Assembly: GCA_027485235.1 (NCBI GenBank)
Contig: JAIXRJ010000048.1
Location: forward strand, 1 to 64,000
Length of the DNA: 64,000 bases
From: Comamonadaceae bacterium
Lineage (GTDB): Bacteria > Pseudomonadota > Gammaproteobacteria > Burkholderiales > Burkholderiaceae_C
Direction: 5' to 3'
Shown here: piece by piece, positions 36,125-44,458 of the stretch
Numbering within the stretch: the stretch's first letter is position 1
Layout: every line of letters starts with the position of its first letter
Made by a program: the position numbers and the translations under genes
The notes under the pieces: model-generated
Told to the model about the DNA's origin: nothing
The model's input: the letters and a program-made list of their open reading frames with translations, nothing else
Databases searched by the model: none

Positions 36125-36614
36125 AAGGACGCTGCGCCTTGGGAGCGCGCGAGGATTCACCCTCATTGAATTGTTGGTGACCTTGGCCATCATCGCCACC
36201 TTGTCTTTTTTGGTGGTGCCGGTGGTGCAGGTGACGGTTCAGCGATCGAAAGAGGTCGAGTTGCGTTCGGCGCTCAAGGAGATCCGGCAGGCGATCGATG
36301 CCTACAAACAAGCGAGTGAAGCGGGCGAAATCGTGGAGCCTTCGGGCGAAATTTCTGGCTACCCGCCCAATTTGGATGTGTTGGCCGATGGCGTGAAGTT
36401 TCGCGATGAGAAAGCCAAAGGCAAAAAGTATTTTTTGCGCAAATTACCGCGCGATCCCATGAACGCCAATGCCGAGTTGTCAGCTGCAGACACTTGGGGC
36501 AAGCGCAGTTATGAAAGCGAAGCGGCAGAGCCGCGTGAAGGTGCCGATGTCTACGATGTGTTTTCGCTGTCCAGCAAAACGGGTTTGAACGGCATTGCCT
36601 ACAGAGAGTGGTGA
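36114..36614 (+). CDS. Type II pseudopilin (minor), copy A
   Basis: 166 aa from ATG 36114, with GAGGG 8 bp upstream; overlaps the secretin stop. The prepilin motif is ARG-FTLIELLVTLAIIATLSF with Glu at +5. The mature part is hydrophilic (SKEVELRSALKEIRQAIDAY, then LRKLPRDPMNANAELSAADT). The DP-containing region resembles GspG/PulG-like proteins of hybrid systems. Confidence 0.88.
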   Translation: MRLERTLRLGSARGFTLIELLVTLAIIATLSFLVVPVVQVTVQRSKEVELRSALKEIRQAIDAYKQASEAGEIVEPSGEISGYPPNLDVLADGVKFRDEKAKGKKYFLRKLPRDPMNANAELSAADTWGKRSYESEAAEPREGADVYDVFSLSSKTGLNGIAYREW

Positions 36615-36615
36615 T

Positions 36616-37014
36616 GTGAAAAATTTGAACAAAACCCTGCGCAAAAAATCCGGTGGCTTCACGCTGATCGAATTGTTGGTGGTGTTGGCCATCATCTCGA
36701 TGTTGTTGACCTTGGCCGTGCCTCGGTTTTTTTCGAGCGTGGACACGGCCAAAGAAACCATCTTGGTGGAAAACCTGCGTTTGACGCGTGAGACGCTGGA
36801 CAAGTTTTACTCGGATGTTGGGCGTTACCCGGATTCACTGGACGAGTTGGTGCAAAGCCAATATTTGAAGGATTTGCCGAACGATCCGATTCTCGATAGC
36901 CGCACCGCCTGGGTGATCGTGCCGCCAAAAGAGGGCATCAAGGGCAAGGTGTTCGATGTGCGCAGTGCCGCGCCAGGTAAAAACCGCTTGGGCGTGAGCT
37001 TTGATCAGTTATGA
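36616..37014 (+). CDS. Type II pseudopilin (PulG-like), copy B
   Basis: 132 aa with a GTG start 1 bp after the previous stop. Prepilin motif GG-FTLIELLVVLAIISMLLT. The remainder (RETLDKFYSDVGRYPDSLDE, then LPNDPILDSRTAWVIVPP) follows a PulG-like fold but is shorter than GspG. It overlaps the next gene by 4 bp. Confidence 0.88.
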   Translation: MKNLNKTLRKKSGGFTLIELLVVLAIISMLLTLAVPRFFSSVDTAKETILVENLRLTRETLDKFYSDVGRYPDSLDELVQSQYLKDLPNDPILDSRTAWVIVPPKEGIKGKVFDVRSAAPGKNRLGVSFDQL

Positions 37015-37469
37015 AAAGCAGGCAGTGTGGCTACGCTTTTTTGATGCTGCTGTTGGCCTTGGCGGTCACGAGCTTGGTGGTCGCATCGCAAATGCAGCTG
37101 GGCCTGTTTGGTCAGCGGCGGCAGGCTGAGTTGCAATTGCTGGCGGCGGGCACGCGGATGGAGGCGGCCTTGGCCAGCTACGCCAGACTGGGGCAGGGCG
37201 GGCGGCCAACGATGCCCTCGCGCCTGGAAGATTTGCTGCGCGATCCACGTTTTCCAAAGCTGGTGGTTCGCCATTTGCGACAGATCGAAGTGGACCCCAT
37301 GACGGGTAAAAAGGAATGGGGCCTGGTGTGGTCCCAAGATGGCAAAGGCATCGTGGGCATTCACAGTTTGTCAGAACAGAAACCCTTGATGACGGTTTTT
37401 GGACCTGATCACGTCCAGTTCAAAGACTTGCCACGTTATGCCGACTGGGTTTTTGGCCAGATGCCTTGA
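37011..37469 (+). CDS. Pseudopilin-like protein lacking the +5 Glu (GspK-like position)
   Basis: 152 aa. The N-terminus MKSRQCG-YAFLMLLLALAVTS is a prepilin-type segment, but the residue at +5 after the Gly is Met, not Glu. In classical systems only the tip pseudopilin GspK lacks this Glu. The body (LQLLAAGTRMEAALASYARL, then RLEDLLRDPRFPKLVVRHL) recalls GspG/K-type minor pilins but is much smaller than GspK. It is the last gene of the operon. Confidence 0.78.
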   Translation: MKSRQCGYAFLMLLLALAVTSLVVASQMQLGLFGQRRQAELQLLAAGTRMEAALASYARLGQGGRPTMPSRLEDLLRDPRFPKLVVRHLRQIEVDPMTGKKEWGLVWSQDGKGIVGIHSLSEQKPLMTVFGPDHVQFKDLPRYADWVFGQMP

Positions 37470-37483
37470 CCGGTGCAGAGACT

Positions 37484-38698
37484 TCAGTGCTCGTAGGCCT
37501 TGATGTGTGAGGCATCAATTGTCTCGCGGAAGATGTGCTCCACCTGGTCCGCAATGGCATGCCAGTCGAGATTGGCCACGCTGCTGGCGGTGAATGGCCG
37601 GGCTTTTTCGAGTGTGTGTTTGTCTTTGCAAATGTCGAGCGCCTTGAGGACGTAGCGTTGTGCATCCTCGCCGTGGATCAGCCATCCGTTTTGACCTTCC
37701 ATGACCCATTCACCGGCGGCTGCGCAATCAAAGGCCAGCACAGGCGTGCCACAGGCCAAGGATTCCAGCGTGACGTTGCCAAAGGTTTCGGTCAAACTGG
37801 GAAACAAAAACAGGTCCGAGCTGGCATAGACGCTGGCCAGTTCTGTGTGGCTGCACATGCCTGTGAAGATCGCGTCGGGGCATTTGCTTTGCAGGTGAGC
37901 GCGGTAGGGTCCGTCGCCTGCGAACACCAATTTGACCTTTCCCCCGCTTTGCAGGAGGCTGAGGTAGGTGTTGACGATCAAGTCGAGGTTTTTTTCAGCG
38001 GCCAAGCGACCGACAGACAGCAGCACGGTGTCTTCGGCACTTGCGCCCCAGCTTTCGCGCAGGGACGGGCTGCGCTGGCCCGGGTGAAACAATTGGGTGT
38101 CGACACCGCGTGCAATGACGCGAAGATTTTGAAAACCCGAGGCTTCAAGCTGCACTTTGAGCGACTGGGTGGGCACCATGGTGCAGGCGGTTCGGTTGTG
38201 GAATTTTCGCAAATAGGCCACGATGGGTTTGCTCAACCAACCCACGCCGTAATGTTTGCTGTAACTGTGAAAGTTGGTCCGGAAGTCGGAGGTGACCGGC
38301 AGTCTGAGCAGGGTGGCCGCTTGCAAGGCAGACCACCCCAGCGGCCCTTCTGTGGCGATGTGCACCAGGTCGGGCCGTTTTTGTGTCCAGGCTTTGATCA
38401 GGGCTTTCTTGCTGGGCAGACCGAGTTTGAGCTGGGGGTATTTGGGAATGGGCAAGCCGCGCAGCAACAATTCGGTCCATCCGAGTTTGTCGTTGCCGAT
38501 GTCGTACTTGTCTTGACGCGGGCGAATGAGTTGGATGGCGTGGTCCTTGATCCGCAAATGCTGGACCAATTTGGACAAGGTGAGGGCGACGCCATTGACT
38601 TCGGGCGGCCATGTTTCGGTCACTACAGCAATGCGCAGTGGCTTTTGCACGGGTTCAAAATTTTCAACCCAGATGGCGTCTTGATCGTTTTGTGACAT
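37484..38698 (-). CDS. Family 4/GT-B glycosyltransferase (group 1)
   Basis: 404 aa from ATG 38698; an upstream in-frame start at 38746 gives an unlikely leader. GT-B features are RIAVVTETWPPEVNGVA at the N-terminus, DLVHIATEGPLGW, IARGVDTQLFHPG, LLSVGRLAAEKNLDLIV, LVFAGDGPYR and the EX7E-type sequence FPSLTETFGNVTLESLACGT. It resembles plant/bacterial sulfolipid- and mannosyl-type lipid glycosyltransferases. It is convergent with the secretion operon and divergent from a membrane-protein gene. Acceptor unknown; a lipid is plausible given the neighbours. Confidence 0.92.
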   Translation of the reverse strand: MSQNDQDAIWVENFEPVQKPLRIAVVTETWPPEVNGVALTLSKLVQHLRIKDHAIQLIRPRQDKYDIGNDKLGWTELLLRGLPIPKYPQLKLGLPSKKALIKAWTQKRPDLVHIATEGPLGWSALQAATLLRLPVTSDFRTNFHSYSKHYGVGWLSKPIVAYLRKFHNRTACTMVPTQSLKVQLEASGFQNLRVIARGVDTQLFHPGQRSPSLRESWGASAEDTVLLSVGRLAAEKNLDLIVNTYLSLLQSGGKVKLVFAGDGPYRAHLQSKCPDAIFTGMCSHTELASVYASSDLFLFPSLTETFGNVTLESLACGTPVLAFDCAAAGEWVMEGQNGWLIHGEDAQRYVLKALDICKDKHTLEKARPFTASSVANLDWHAIADQVEHIFRETIDASHIKAYEH

Positions 38699-38849
38699 GG
38701 TCTGAATGTTGAGCGCGTCGTTTAACAAAATGATGACAAATGACACTTTTTTGCAATTTATATTTCCAAGACATGTCGCTTTGATGTGTCACTGAATTTT
38801 CACAATTTTTCTCCATGATCGGCAGACCGATTAATTTTGAGAGGATGAC

Positions 38850-39458
38850 GTGAAAGATTTTTTCAATGAGCTGCGAACTCAGCGTTGGGATGACCACCGT
38901 TATTACCACCACTGCCGCATCAACCAGTCTCTGCACTTCCTCAGTGCCGTGAGTTTTGTGGTGGCCTATGGCATGTTGTTCATCGATCCCGCGGTGGCCG
39001 CTTTGATCGCTTGGCTGGTGTCGATGACTTCGCGTCAGTCAGGTCACTTTTTCTTTGAGCCCCTGGGTTATGACCATGTCAACCAAGCCACGCAAGATCA
39101 CAAGGAAGAGATCAAGGTGGGCTACAACTTGCGCCGCAAAGTGGTGTTGCTCAGCGCCTGGGCCTTGCTGCCTTTGGCCATTTACCTGAGCCCAGGCTTG
39201 TTTGGCTTGCTGCCCGCTCACGATGACTTCGCTGGCTTCTTGCATGCCGTGGGTTATGCCTGGCTGTACCTGGGTGCGGCGGCTTTGTTGTTCCGCACCA
39301 CACATTTGTTCTTCCTCAAAGATGTACAAACAGGCCTGGTGTGGATGACCAAGATCTTGACGGATCCATTCCATGACATTTATCTGTACCACAAAGCGCC
39401 TTATCAGTTGCTCAAGGGTCAGCGCTTTGAGCATGTCGAGATGCGCGCTTCGCTTTGA
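38850..39458 (+). CDS. Histidine-rich polytopic membrane protein, possibly DUF962/Mpo1-like
   Basis: 202 aa with a GTG start preceded by GAGGA. About four membrane segments. Histidines and polar residues sit at helix ends: DDHRYYHHCRINQSLHF, SRQSGHFFFEPLGYDHVN, LLFRTTHLFF and DPFHDIYLYHKAP. The H-x-N/INxxxH and GHxxFE pattern recalls DUF962/Mpo1-like membrane dioxygenases and other His-box lipid enzymes, but this is a tentative reading. It is followed by a strong terminator, so it is monocistronic. Confidence 0.75.
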   Translation: MKDFFNELRTQRWDDHRYYHHCRINQSLHFLSAVSFVVAYGMLFIDPAVAALIAWLVSMTSRQSGHFFFEPLGYDHVNQATQDHKEEIKVGYNLRRKVVLLSAWALLPLAIYLSPGLFGLLPAHDDFAGFLHAVGYAWLYLGAAALLFRTTHLFFLKDVQTGLVWMTKILTDPFHDIYLYHKAPYQLLKGQRFEHVEMRASL

Positions 39459-39490
39459 AGTGCACCTGAACTGAAGCCTTCACAAGCCAA

Positions 39491-39521
39491 AACGTCAGGG
39501 CGAAAGCCCTGACGTTTTTTT
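39491..39521 (+). terminator. Rho-independent terminator between converging genes
   Basis: AACGTCAGGGC-GAAA-GCCCTGACGTT followed by more T residues: an 11-bp perfect stem with a GAAA loop. It ends the membrane-protein gene; because the stem is flanked by AA and TT it may also act on the convergent aminotransferase transcript ending at 39525. Confidence 0.93.
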
Positions 39522-39524
39522 ATC

Positions 39525-41156
39525 TCAGCGGAACAGGGTTTCTTTCAGGATTTGGCGACGGATGGTTTTGTTGCTCATCTCTGGCGTGTTCCACCACCAG
39601 CCATCTTGCTGCATGTGCTGACAAGCTTGAACAAATTTTTGCAGCACGGCTTCAAAGGCGGCATCGTCGTAGTTGAGGCTGAAAATCAAACGACCTGTGC
39701 CCACCCAACTCAGCGCCAAACCATGCAGCCTCAGGTAATACTGCAGCATCCAGTTGTAGCGATTGGGCTGCGTGTAAAACAGTGTCCAGACGCTGGACAT
39801 GTTGGCCGCTTGCAAAGCAATGCCATTCGCTTTCATCGTCGCGTTGAAGTGCTGGGCGCGGGCATTCCAGGTTTCGTCCAGCCCCTCATAGATGGCCTTG
39901 ATTTCGGGTGTCTCCAGTTGGTCCAGAAAAGCCGACATCGCGCCCATGACGGCCGGGTGCGCATTGAATGTGCCGCGGGCAAAGCAGATGTCCGCAGGGC
40001 GCTTGGCGTCAAAACGGCTCATCCACTGCTTTTTGCCGCAGACCACGCCGACAGGAAAGCCGCCGCCCAAAGTTTTGCCATAGGTGACCATGTCGGCCTG
40101 CACGCCAAAGTAGGCTTGCGCACCCCCTGCGGCCAGTCTAAAGCCCAGAAACACCTCGTCAAAGATCAGCACGATGCCGCGCTCGGTGCAGACTTTGCGC
40201 AGTTTGTGCAGCCAGTCGGTGTAAGCCTGGCGGTCGTAAGCGGCGCGTCGGCTGCTGTCGACCAGGGTCGAGTCGCCCGGAGCGTTGGCATTGGGGTGCA
40301 AGGCCTGCAAGGGGTTGACCAGTACACAGGCAATGTCTTTGCGGGTGCGCAACACATCCAGGCTGCGCTCGTTCATGTCACTCAGGGTGTAGGTCTCGCG
40401 GGGAGGCATGGGGTTGCCGGGACCGGGTTGCACGTCCTCCCACCAGCCATGGTAGGCGCCACAAAAGCGCACGATGTTTTTGCGCCGGGTGTGGTAGCGC
40501 GCCAGGCGCACCGCTTGCATGACCGCTTCGGTGCCCGACATGTGGAAAGACACCTCGTCCATGCCCGAGAGGGCTTTGAGCCGCTCGGCGTTGCCGGCCA
40601 CACAAGGGTGGTAAGAGCCCAAAACGGGGCCGAGGGCCTGTGTTTTGGCCAAGCCTTCGGCCATGGTTTTTTTGTAGAAGTCCGCACCGAACACGTTCAC
40701 GCCGTAAGAGCCGGTCAAGTCGTAGAAGACCTCGCCGTCCAGATCGGTGACTTGAACGCCTTGGGCCGATTGCAAAAAGGAGCCGACTTTCAGATGTTCG
40801 CGCACCAGCGGACTGAACTGAAACGGCACGCGGTAAGCGGCAATGAATTGCATGTCCGAGATGTTCTCGCGCGCTTGCGCGGTGGCCTCAATGCTCAAAC
40901 GGTGGCGTGTTTGCAGTGTTTGAGCCAACTCAAAAAATGCCGCACGGCGCGTGGCCTGAACCGATTGGGGCGCTCCGTCGCAGCCAAAAAATGTGCTGTC
41001 GTCGTAGCTGTAACCGGGCAACCAGCGTGCCAAGCGTTTGGCCATGCGCGAATGCCCCGCCAAAGAGCGGTGCTTGGCGCGCGACAATTGCACGCGTTGC
41101 CGAAGGGTGGGGGCCAGTGCCGCGAGTGCGCCCAAAGTGATCCATGTGGAGTTCAT
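39525..41156 (-). CDS. Class III (glutamate-1-semialdehyde mutase-like) PLP aminotransferase
   Basis: 543 aa, about 100 residues longer than hemL at the N-terminus. PLP features: SFHMSGTEAVMQAVRLARYH, FCGAYHGWWEDV, the LIFDEVFLGFRLA motif and the Schiff-base Lys361 in TYGKTLGGGFPVG. The C-terminal part includes ARGTFNAHPAVMGAMSAFL. It probably acts as an aminotransferase or aminomutase on a non-tetrapyrrole substrate, since the N-terminal extension and neighbours (psd, glycosyltransferase) point away from haem synthesis. Substrate unknown. Divergent from psd with 56 bp between starts. Confidence 0.88.
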   Translation of the reverse strand: MNSTWITLGALAALAPTLRQRVQLSRAKHRSLAGHSRMAKRLARWLPGYSYDDSTFFGCDGAPQSVQATRRAAFFELAQTLQTRHRLSIEATAQARENISDMQFIAAYRVPFQFSPLVREHLKVGSFLQSAQGVQVTDLDGEVFYDLTGSYGVNVFGADFYKKTMAEGLAKTQALGPVLGSYHPCVAGNAERLKALSGMDEVSFHMSGTEAVMQAVRLARYHTRRKNIVRFCGAYHGWWEDVQPGPGNPMPPRETYTLSDMNERSLDVLRTRKDIACVLVNPLQALHPNANAPGDSTLVDSSRRAAYDRQAYTDWLHKLRKVCTERGIVLIFDEVFLGFRLAAGGAQAYFGVQADMVTYGKTLGGGFPVGVVCGKKQWMSRFDAKRPADICFARGTFNAHPAVMGAMSAFLDQLETPEIKAIYEGLDETWNARAQHFNATMKANGIALQAANMSSVWTLFYTQPNRYNWMLQYYLRLHGLALSWVGTGRLIFSLNYDDAAFEAVLQKFVQACQHMQQDGWWWNTPEMSNKTIRRQILKETLFR

Positions 41157-41212
41157 GGTGGATGTCCTTGTGTCAGTGAAATTTCTTTTTATTCAATTTG
41201 AATGACAAACGT

Positions 41213-42088
41213 ATGAAGATTCAAAAACATTTCCAGAAATGGTTGTTGCAAGAAGACCTGAACTTTTTGTTGACCAACCGCATTCCACGCATCACCTTGA
41301 CGCGGTTCATGGGGTGGTGGAGCCAAATCCGCAACCCCTGGGTCGCCAAAGGGTCCATCGCGGTTTGGCGCTTGTTCACCGATCTGGACTTGAGCGAGGC
41401 GCGGCAAAAAGAATTCGAAAGCATGCATGCGTGCTTCACCCGGGAGTTGTTGCCGGGGGCCAGGCCGGTCAATTTGGATGCGTCGGTGTTGACCTCACCT
41501 TGTGATGCCATCATTGGCGCTTGTGGTGAGATTCGCCAGGGGCAGGTTTTTCAGGCCAAAGGCTTTCCTTACAGCTTGCCTTCTTTGCTGGGTGAATCGG
41601 CGATGGGGCAGAAGTGGCCCGCGTTGCTGGAGGGGGGCAAGTTTGTGACCATGCGCCTGACCAGCAGCATGTACCACCGCTTTCATGCGCCGATGGACGC
41701 GCAGCTGGCGCATGTGACTTACATCTCGGGTGACACCTGGAACGTCAATCCGATCGCCTTGAAGCGTGTGCGGGAGCTGTTTTGCAAAAACGAGCGGGCT
41801 TTGTTGCACATGAAACTGGGCGATGGCACGCCCATGCTGTTGGTGCCTGTGGCGGCGGTGCTGGTGGCCAGCATGCGCTTTCATGCGCTCGATGTCTTGC
41901 TCAACTTGCGTTACAAGGGCCCCAATGAAATCCCATGTGATGCGCATTACAGCAAGGGGCAGGAGATGGGCTGGTTCGAGCACGGCTCAACGATTTTGCT
42001 GTTTGTGCCGCCAGGTTTTGAGTGGGTGGACGGTGTGGGCACCGGCCACCCCATCCGCATGGGTCAAGCCCTCTTGAAGAAGACATGA
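41213..42088 (+). CDS. psd: Phosphatidylserine decarboxylase
   Basis: 291 aa from ATG 41213 (TTG 41198 is an alternative). Family motifs: LTSPCDAIIGACGEI, VFQAKGFPYSLPSLLG, FVTMRLTSSMYHRFHAPMD, YISGDTWNVNP, KNERALL and KGQEMGWFEHGSTILLF. The self-cleaving Ser that becomes the pyruvoyl group is S259 in HGST. The usual first residue of that motif is Leu (LGST), here His. The enzyme makes phosphatidylethanolamine from phosphatidylserine at the inner membrane. The missing Leu is a small deviation and should not abolish processing by itself. Confidence 0.92.
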   Translation: MKIQKHFQKWLLQEDLNFLLTNRIPRITLTRFMGWWSQIRNPWVAKGSIAVWRLFTDLDLSEARQKEFESMHACFTRELLPGARPVNLDASVLTSPCDAIIGACGEIRQGQVFQAKGFPYSLPSLLGESAMGQKWPALLEGGKFVTMRLTSSMYHRFHAPMDAQLAHVTYISGDTWNVNPIALKRVRELFCKNERALLHMKLGDGTPMLLVPVAAVLVASMRFHALDVLLNLRYKGPNEIPCDAHYSKGQEMGWFEHGSTILLFVPPGFEWVDGVGTGHPIRMGQALLKKT

Positions 42089-42107
42089 CCCTTGCGGGCC
42101 GGTCGTT

Positions 42108-43019
42108 TCAGTATTTCTCTGGAACGATCATGTCTTGTGGCACGGGGTGGCGGATGTAGTCCGGGTTGCGCACGCGACCGGGCAGGTTGACTGGGGTGTG
42201 CTCGATCTCGTGGTAGGGCACTTGGCCCAGCAGGTGGTCGATGCAGTTGAGCCGGGCTTTTTTCTTGTCCACGGCTTGCACCACCCACCAGGGGGCCTCG
42301 GGGATGTGGGTGCGCTCGATCATGGTTTCCTTGGCGCGTGTGTAGTCTTCCCAGCGGCGGCGGCTTTCCAGGTCCATGGGGCTCAATTTCCATTGTTTGA
42401 GCGGATCGTGGATGCGGCCCAGAAAACGCGCATGTTGTTCGTCGTCGGTGATTGAGAACCAGTATTTCACCAACTGGATGCCGCTGCGGATCAGCATCTT
42501 TTCAAATTCGGGCACGGAGCGGAAAAACTCTTCGTATTCTTCGTCCTTGCAAAAGCCCATCACGCGCTCCACGCCCGCTCGGTTGTACCAGCTGCGGTCA
42601 AAAAGCACGATTTCACCCGCGGCAGGCAGGTGCGCGATGTAGCGTTGGAAATACCATTGGGTCTTTTCGCGGTCGTTGGGTGCGGGCAAGGCAGCCACGC
42701 GGCAAACGCGGGGATTGAGGCGCTGGGTGATGCGTTTGATCACGCCGCCTTTGCCTGCCGCATCGCGGCCTTCAAACAAGATCACCATGCGGTGGCCGGT
42801 TTTGACGACCCAGTCTTGCAGCATGACCAGCTCGGACTGCAGGCGCAGCAATTCGCGGAAATATTGCACGCGGGCATGGGCGCTCTCGTTTGTGCCGTCG
42901 CCGCCTTCCAAAAGTCGGTCATCGAGCTCCATTTCCAGTTCTTCGTCGAGGCTGTCGAGCAAGTCTTCGCGCAATTGGCGCATTTGTTCTTCGTTGATTT
43001 GCGTGTTCTGGGGGGTCAT
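42108..43019 (-). CDS. ppk2: Polyphosphate kinase 2
   Basis: 303 aa from ATG 43019; the frame stays open upstream to 43319 but without a family-like leader. Walker A is ILFEGRDAAGKGGVIKRIT, and the lid and Walker B regions are VLFDRSWYNRAGVERVMGF and RWEDYTRAKETMIERT, as in single-domain class I PPK2. It transfers phosphate between polyphosphate and nucleoside diphosphates. Convergent with psd (19 bp gap). Confidence 0.95.
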   Translation of the reverse strand: MTPQNTQINEEQMRQLREDLLDSLDEELEMELDDRLLEGGDGTNESAHARVQYFRELLRLQSELVMLQDWVVKTGHRMVILFEGRDAAGKGGVIKRITQRLNPRVCRVAALPAPNDREKTQWYFQRYIAHLPAAGEIVLFDRSWYNRAGVERVMGFCKDEEYEEFFRSVPEFEKMLIRSGIQLVKYWFSITDDEQHARFLGRIHDPLKQWKLSPMDLESRRRWEDYTRAKETMIERTHIPEAPWWVVQAVDKKKARLNCIDHLLGQVPYHEIEHTPVNLPGRVRNPDYIRHPVPQDMIVPEKY

Positions 43020-43345
43020 GGTGGTTTCGCCTAGTGAAATCAGTCGTTGAAATCTGCCACGCCGCAGTGAAAGCTTGATGACAAAGGGTTTTTTCTTTCT
43101 GGATTTTGGCCGAACCCGCCAGGACTGCCAGCCAGGCCTGGGGTCACACAGGTCCAGTGGCACAGGACAGATATGGGGCAGTGCAAAGGCAAATAGGCGG
43201 GTCATTGGCCTTGCGTTGCAAGGGTGGTAAGGTGAATTGGCGTGAAAGAAGTTTTCGTCTCGATCGGCTGCCGTGCAGTGGGCCTGGACCTGAACTTCGC
43301 CATGCCAAAGCCTGCGCATCGCAGGTCGAGTTTGAAAGGACGATC
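43020..43345. other. Gene-free divergent intergenic region
   Basis: 326 bp between the ppk2 start and the membrane/MaoC fusion start. Open frames extend through it on both strands, but neither has a family-like sequence or an RBS-supported start. It should hold two divergent promoters. AAAGGA at 43335 is the RBS for the downstream gene. No repeat or RNA gene was recognised. Confidence 0.6.
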
Positions 43346-44458
43346 ATGGGCGACAACATCGGCGATTTTGTCCAACGCATTCAGGCGCTGGAAGCTCAAA
43401 TTGAACAAGAATTTCAGCAGCGGCGAGCGCAATTGAAGGCGGATTTTGAAAACCGCAAAGTTCAGTTCGAAGCCGAGGTCCTGGCGCAGCAGGGGCGATT
43501 TAAACAAGGGATTCTGAAATACCTGGCCAGTTCCGATTGGCGGCATGTTCTCACCGTGCCCTTCATTTACCCGGTCCTGTTGCCCATGCTGCTGCTGGAT
43601 GCGTTTGTGACGCTTTACCAATGGGTGTGTTTCCCGCTTTACCGCATGCCGCGCGTCCGGCGCGCTGATTATTTTGTTTTTGACCGTACCCATTTGGCTT
43701 ATTTGAATGTGCTGGAGAAGATCAATTGCGCCTATTGTTCGTATGGCAACGGATTGATCGCTTATGCCCGTGAAGTCGTGGGTTTGACCGAGCAGTTTTG
43801 GTGTCCGATCAAACATGCCCGTCGCGTCCTGCACGCGCATCCCCTTTACAGCCATTTCGTGGATTACGGCGATGCGCAAAATTACCGGGATCAGCTGGCG
43901 TTGTTGCGGCAAAAAATCCAACACCTGCAAGACCAGGCCCAGGAGGCCCCGGCGGTGTCGCAGCCTGGACAGCCTGAACCCGCGGCCCTCAATACAGTGC
44001 GCACCATGAGAACCTTTCAAACCTTGGCCGATCTGGCCGCTTGCGTTGGCCAGGACATTGCCATCACCGAATGGGTGGAGATCACTCAGGAACAGGTCAA
44101 CCAGTTTGCACAAGCCACGGGCGATCACCAATGGATCCATGTGGATGTGGCGCGGGCCCAAAGTGGTCCGTTTGGTGGACCCATTGCACATGGGTTTTTG
44201 ACCCTTTCTTTGCTGCCGCAGTTTTTCGACAAGACCGTCCATGTGATCGAAAAAAGCATGGGCGTGAACTATGGGCTCAACAAAGTTCGGTTCATGGCCC
44301 CGGTGCCTGTGGGCAGCCGTTTGCGTGGGCATTTGCATCTGCACTCGGCCACGCCCATCGAGGGTGGTTTGCAGCTTCAGTGGAACGTGACGGTGCAGCG
44401 CGAGGGCAGCGACAAGCCAGTGTGCGTGGCCGAGTCCTTGACGCGCATTTACGCCTGA
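43346..44458 (+). CDS. Coiled-coil/membrane domain fused to a MaoC-like hydratase
   Basis: 370 aa from ATG 43346, with AAAGGA 5 bp upstream. Residues 1-60 are a charged coiled coil (ALEAQIEQEFQQRRAQLKAD). Residues 65-95 contain a membrane segment (VLTVPFIYPVLLPMLLLDAF). Residues 100-205 form a conserved-looking domain with NCAYCSYGNGLIAYAREVV. From residue 221 (ATG 44006, in frame) comes a complete 150-residue MaoC hot-dog domain with the catalytic ATGDHQWIHVD and GPFGGPIAHGFLTLSLLP. MaoC enzymes hydrate enoyl-CoA. A separate MaoC start at 44006 is possible. The end overlaps convergent trmL by 10 bp. Confidence 0.85.
   Translation: MGDNIGDFVQRIQALEAQIEQEFQQRRAQLKADFENRKVQFEAEVLAQQGRFKQGILKYLASSDWRHVLTVPFIYPVLLPMLLLDAFVTLYQWVCFPLYRMPRVRRADYFVFDRTHLAYLNVLEKINCAYCSYGNGLIAYAREVVGLTEQFWCPIKHARRVLHAHPLYSHFVDYGDAQNYRDQLALLRQKIQHLQDQAQEAPAVSQPGQPEPAALNTVRTMRTFQTLADLAACVGQDIAITEWVEITQEQVNQFAQATGDHQWIHVDVARAQSGPFGGPIAHGFLTLSLLPQFFDKTVHVIEKSMGVNYGLNKVRFMAPVPVGSRLRGHLHLHSATPIEGGLQLQWNVTVQREGSDKPVCVAESLTRIYA

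Noticed and set aside
39525-41156. Annotation as hemL (glutamate-1-semialdehyde aminomutase)
   Set aside because: The PLP core fits the family, but the extra N-terminal region of about 100 residues and the neighbours make haem synthesis unlikely; kept as a generic class III enzyme.
43106-43345. Upstream extension of the membrane/MaoC fusion to 43106
   Set aside because: The added residues look like translated intergenic DNA; AAAGGA before ATG 43346 gives a better start.
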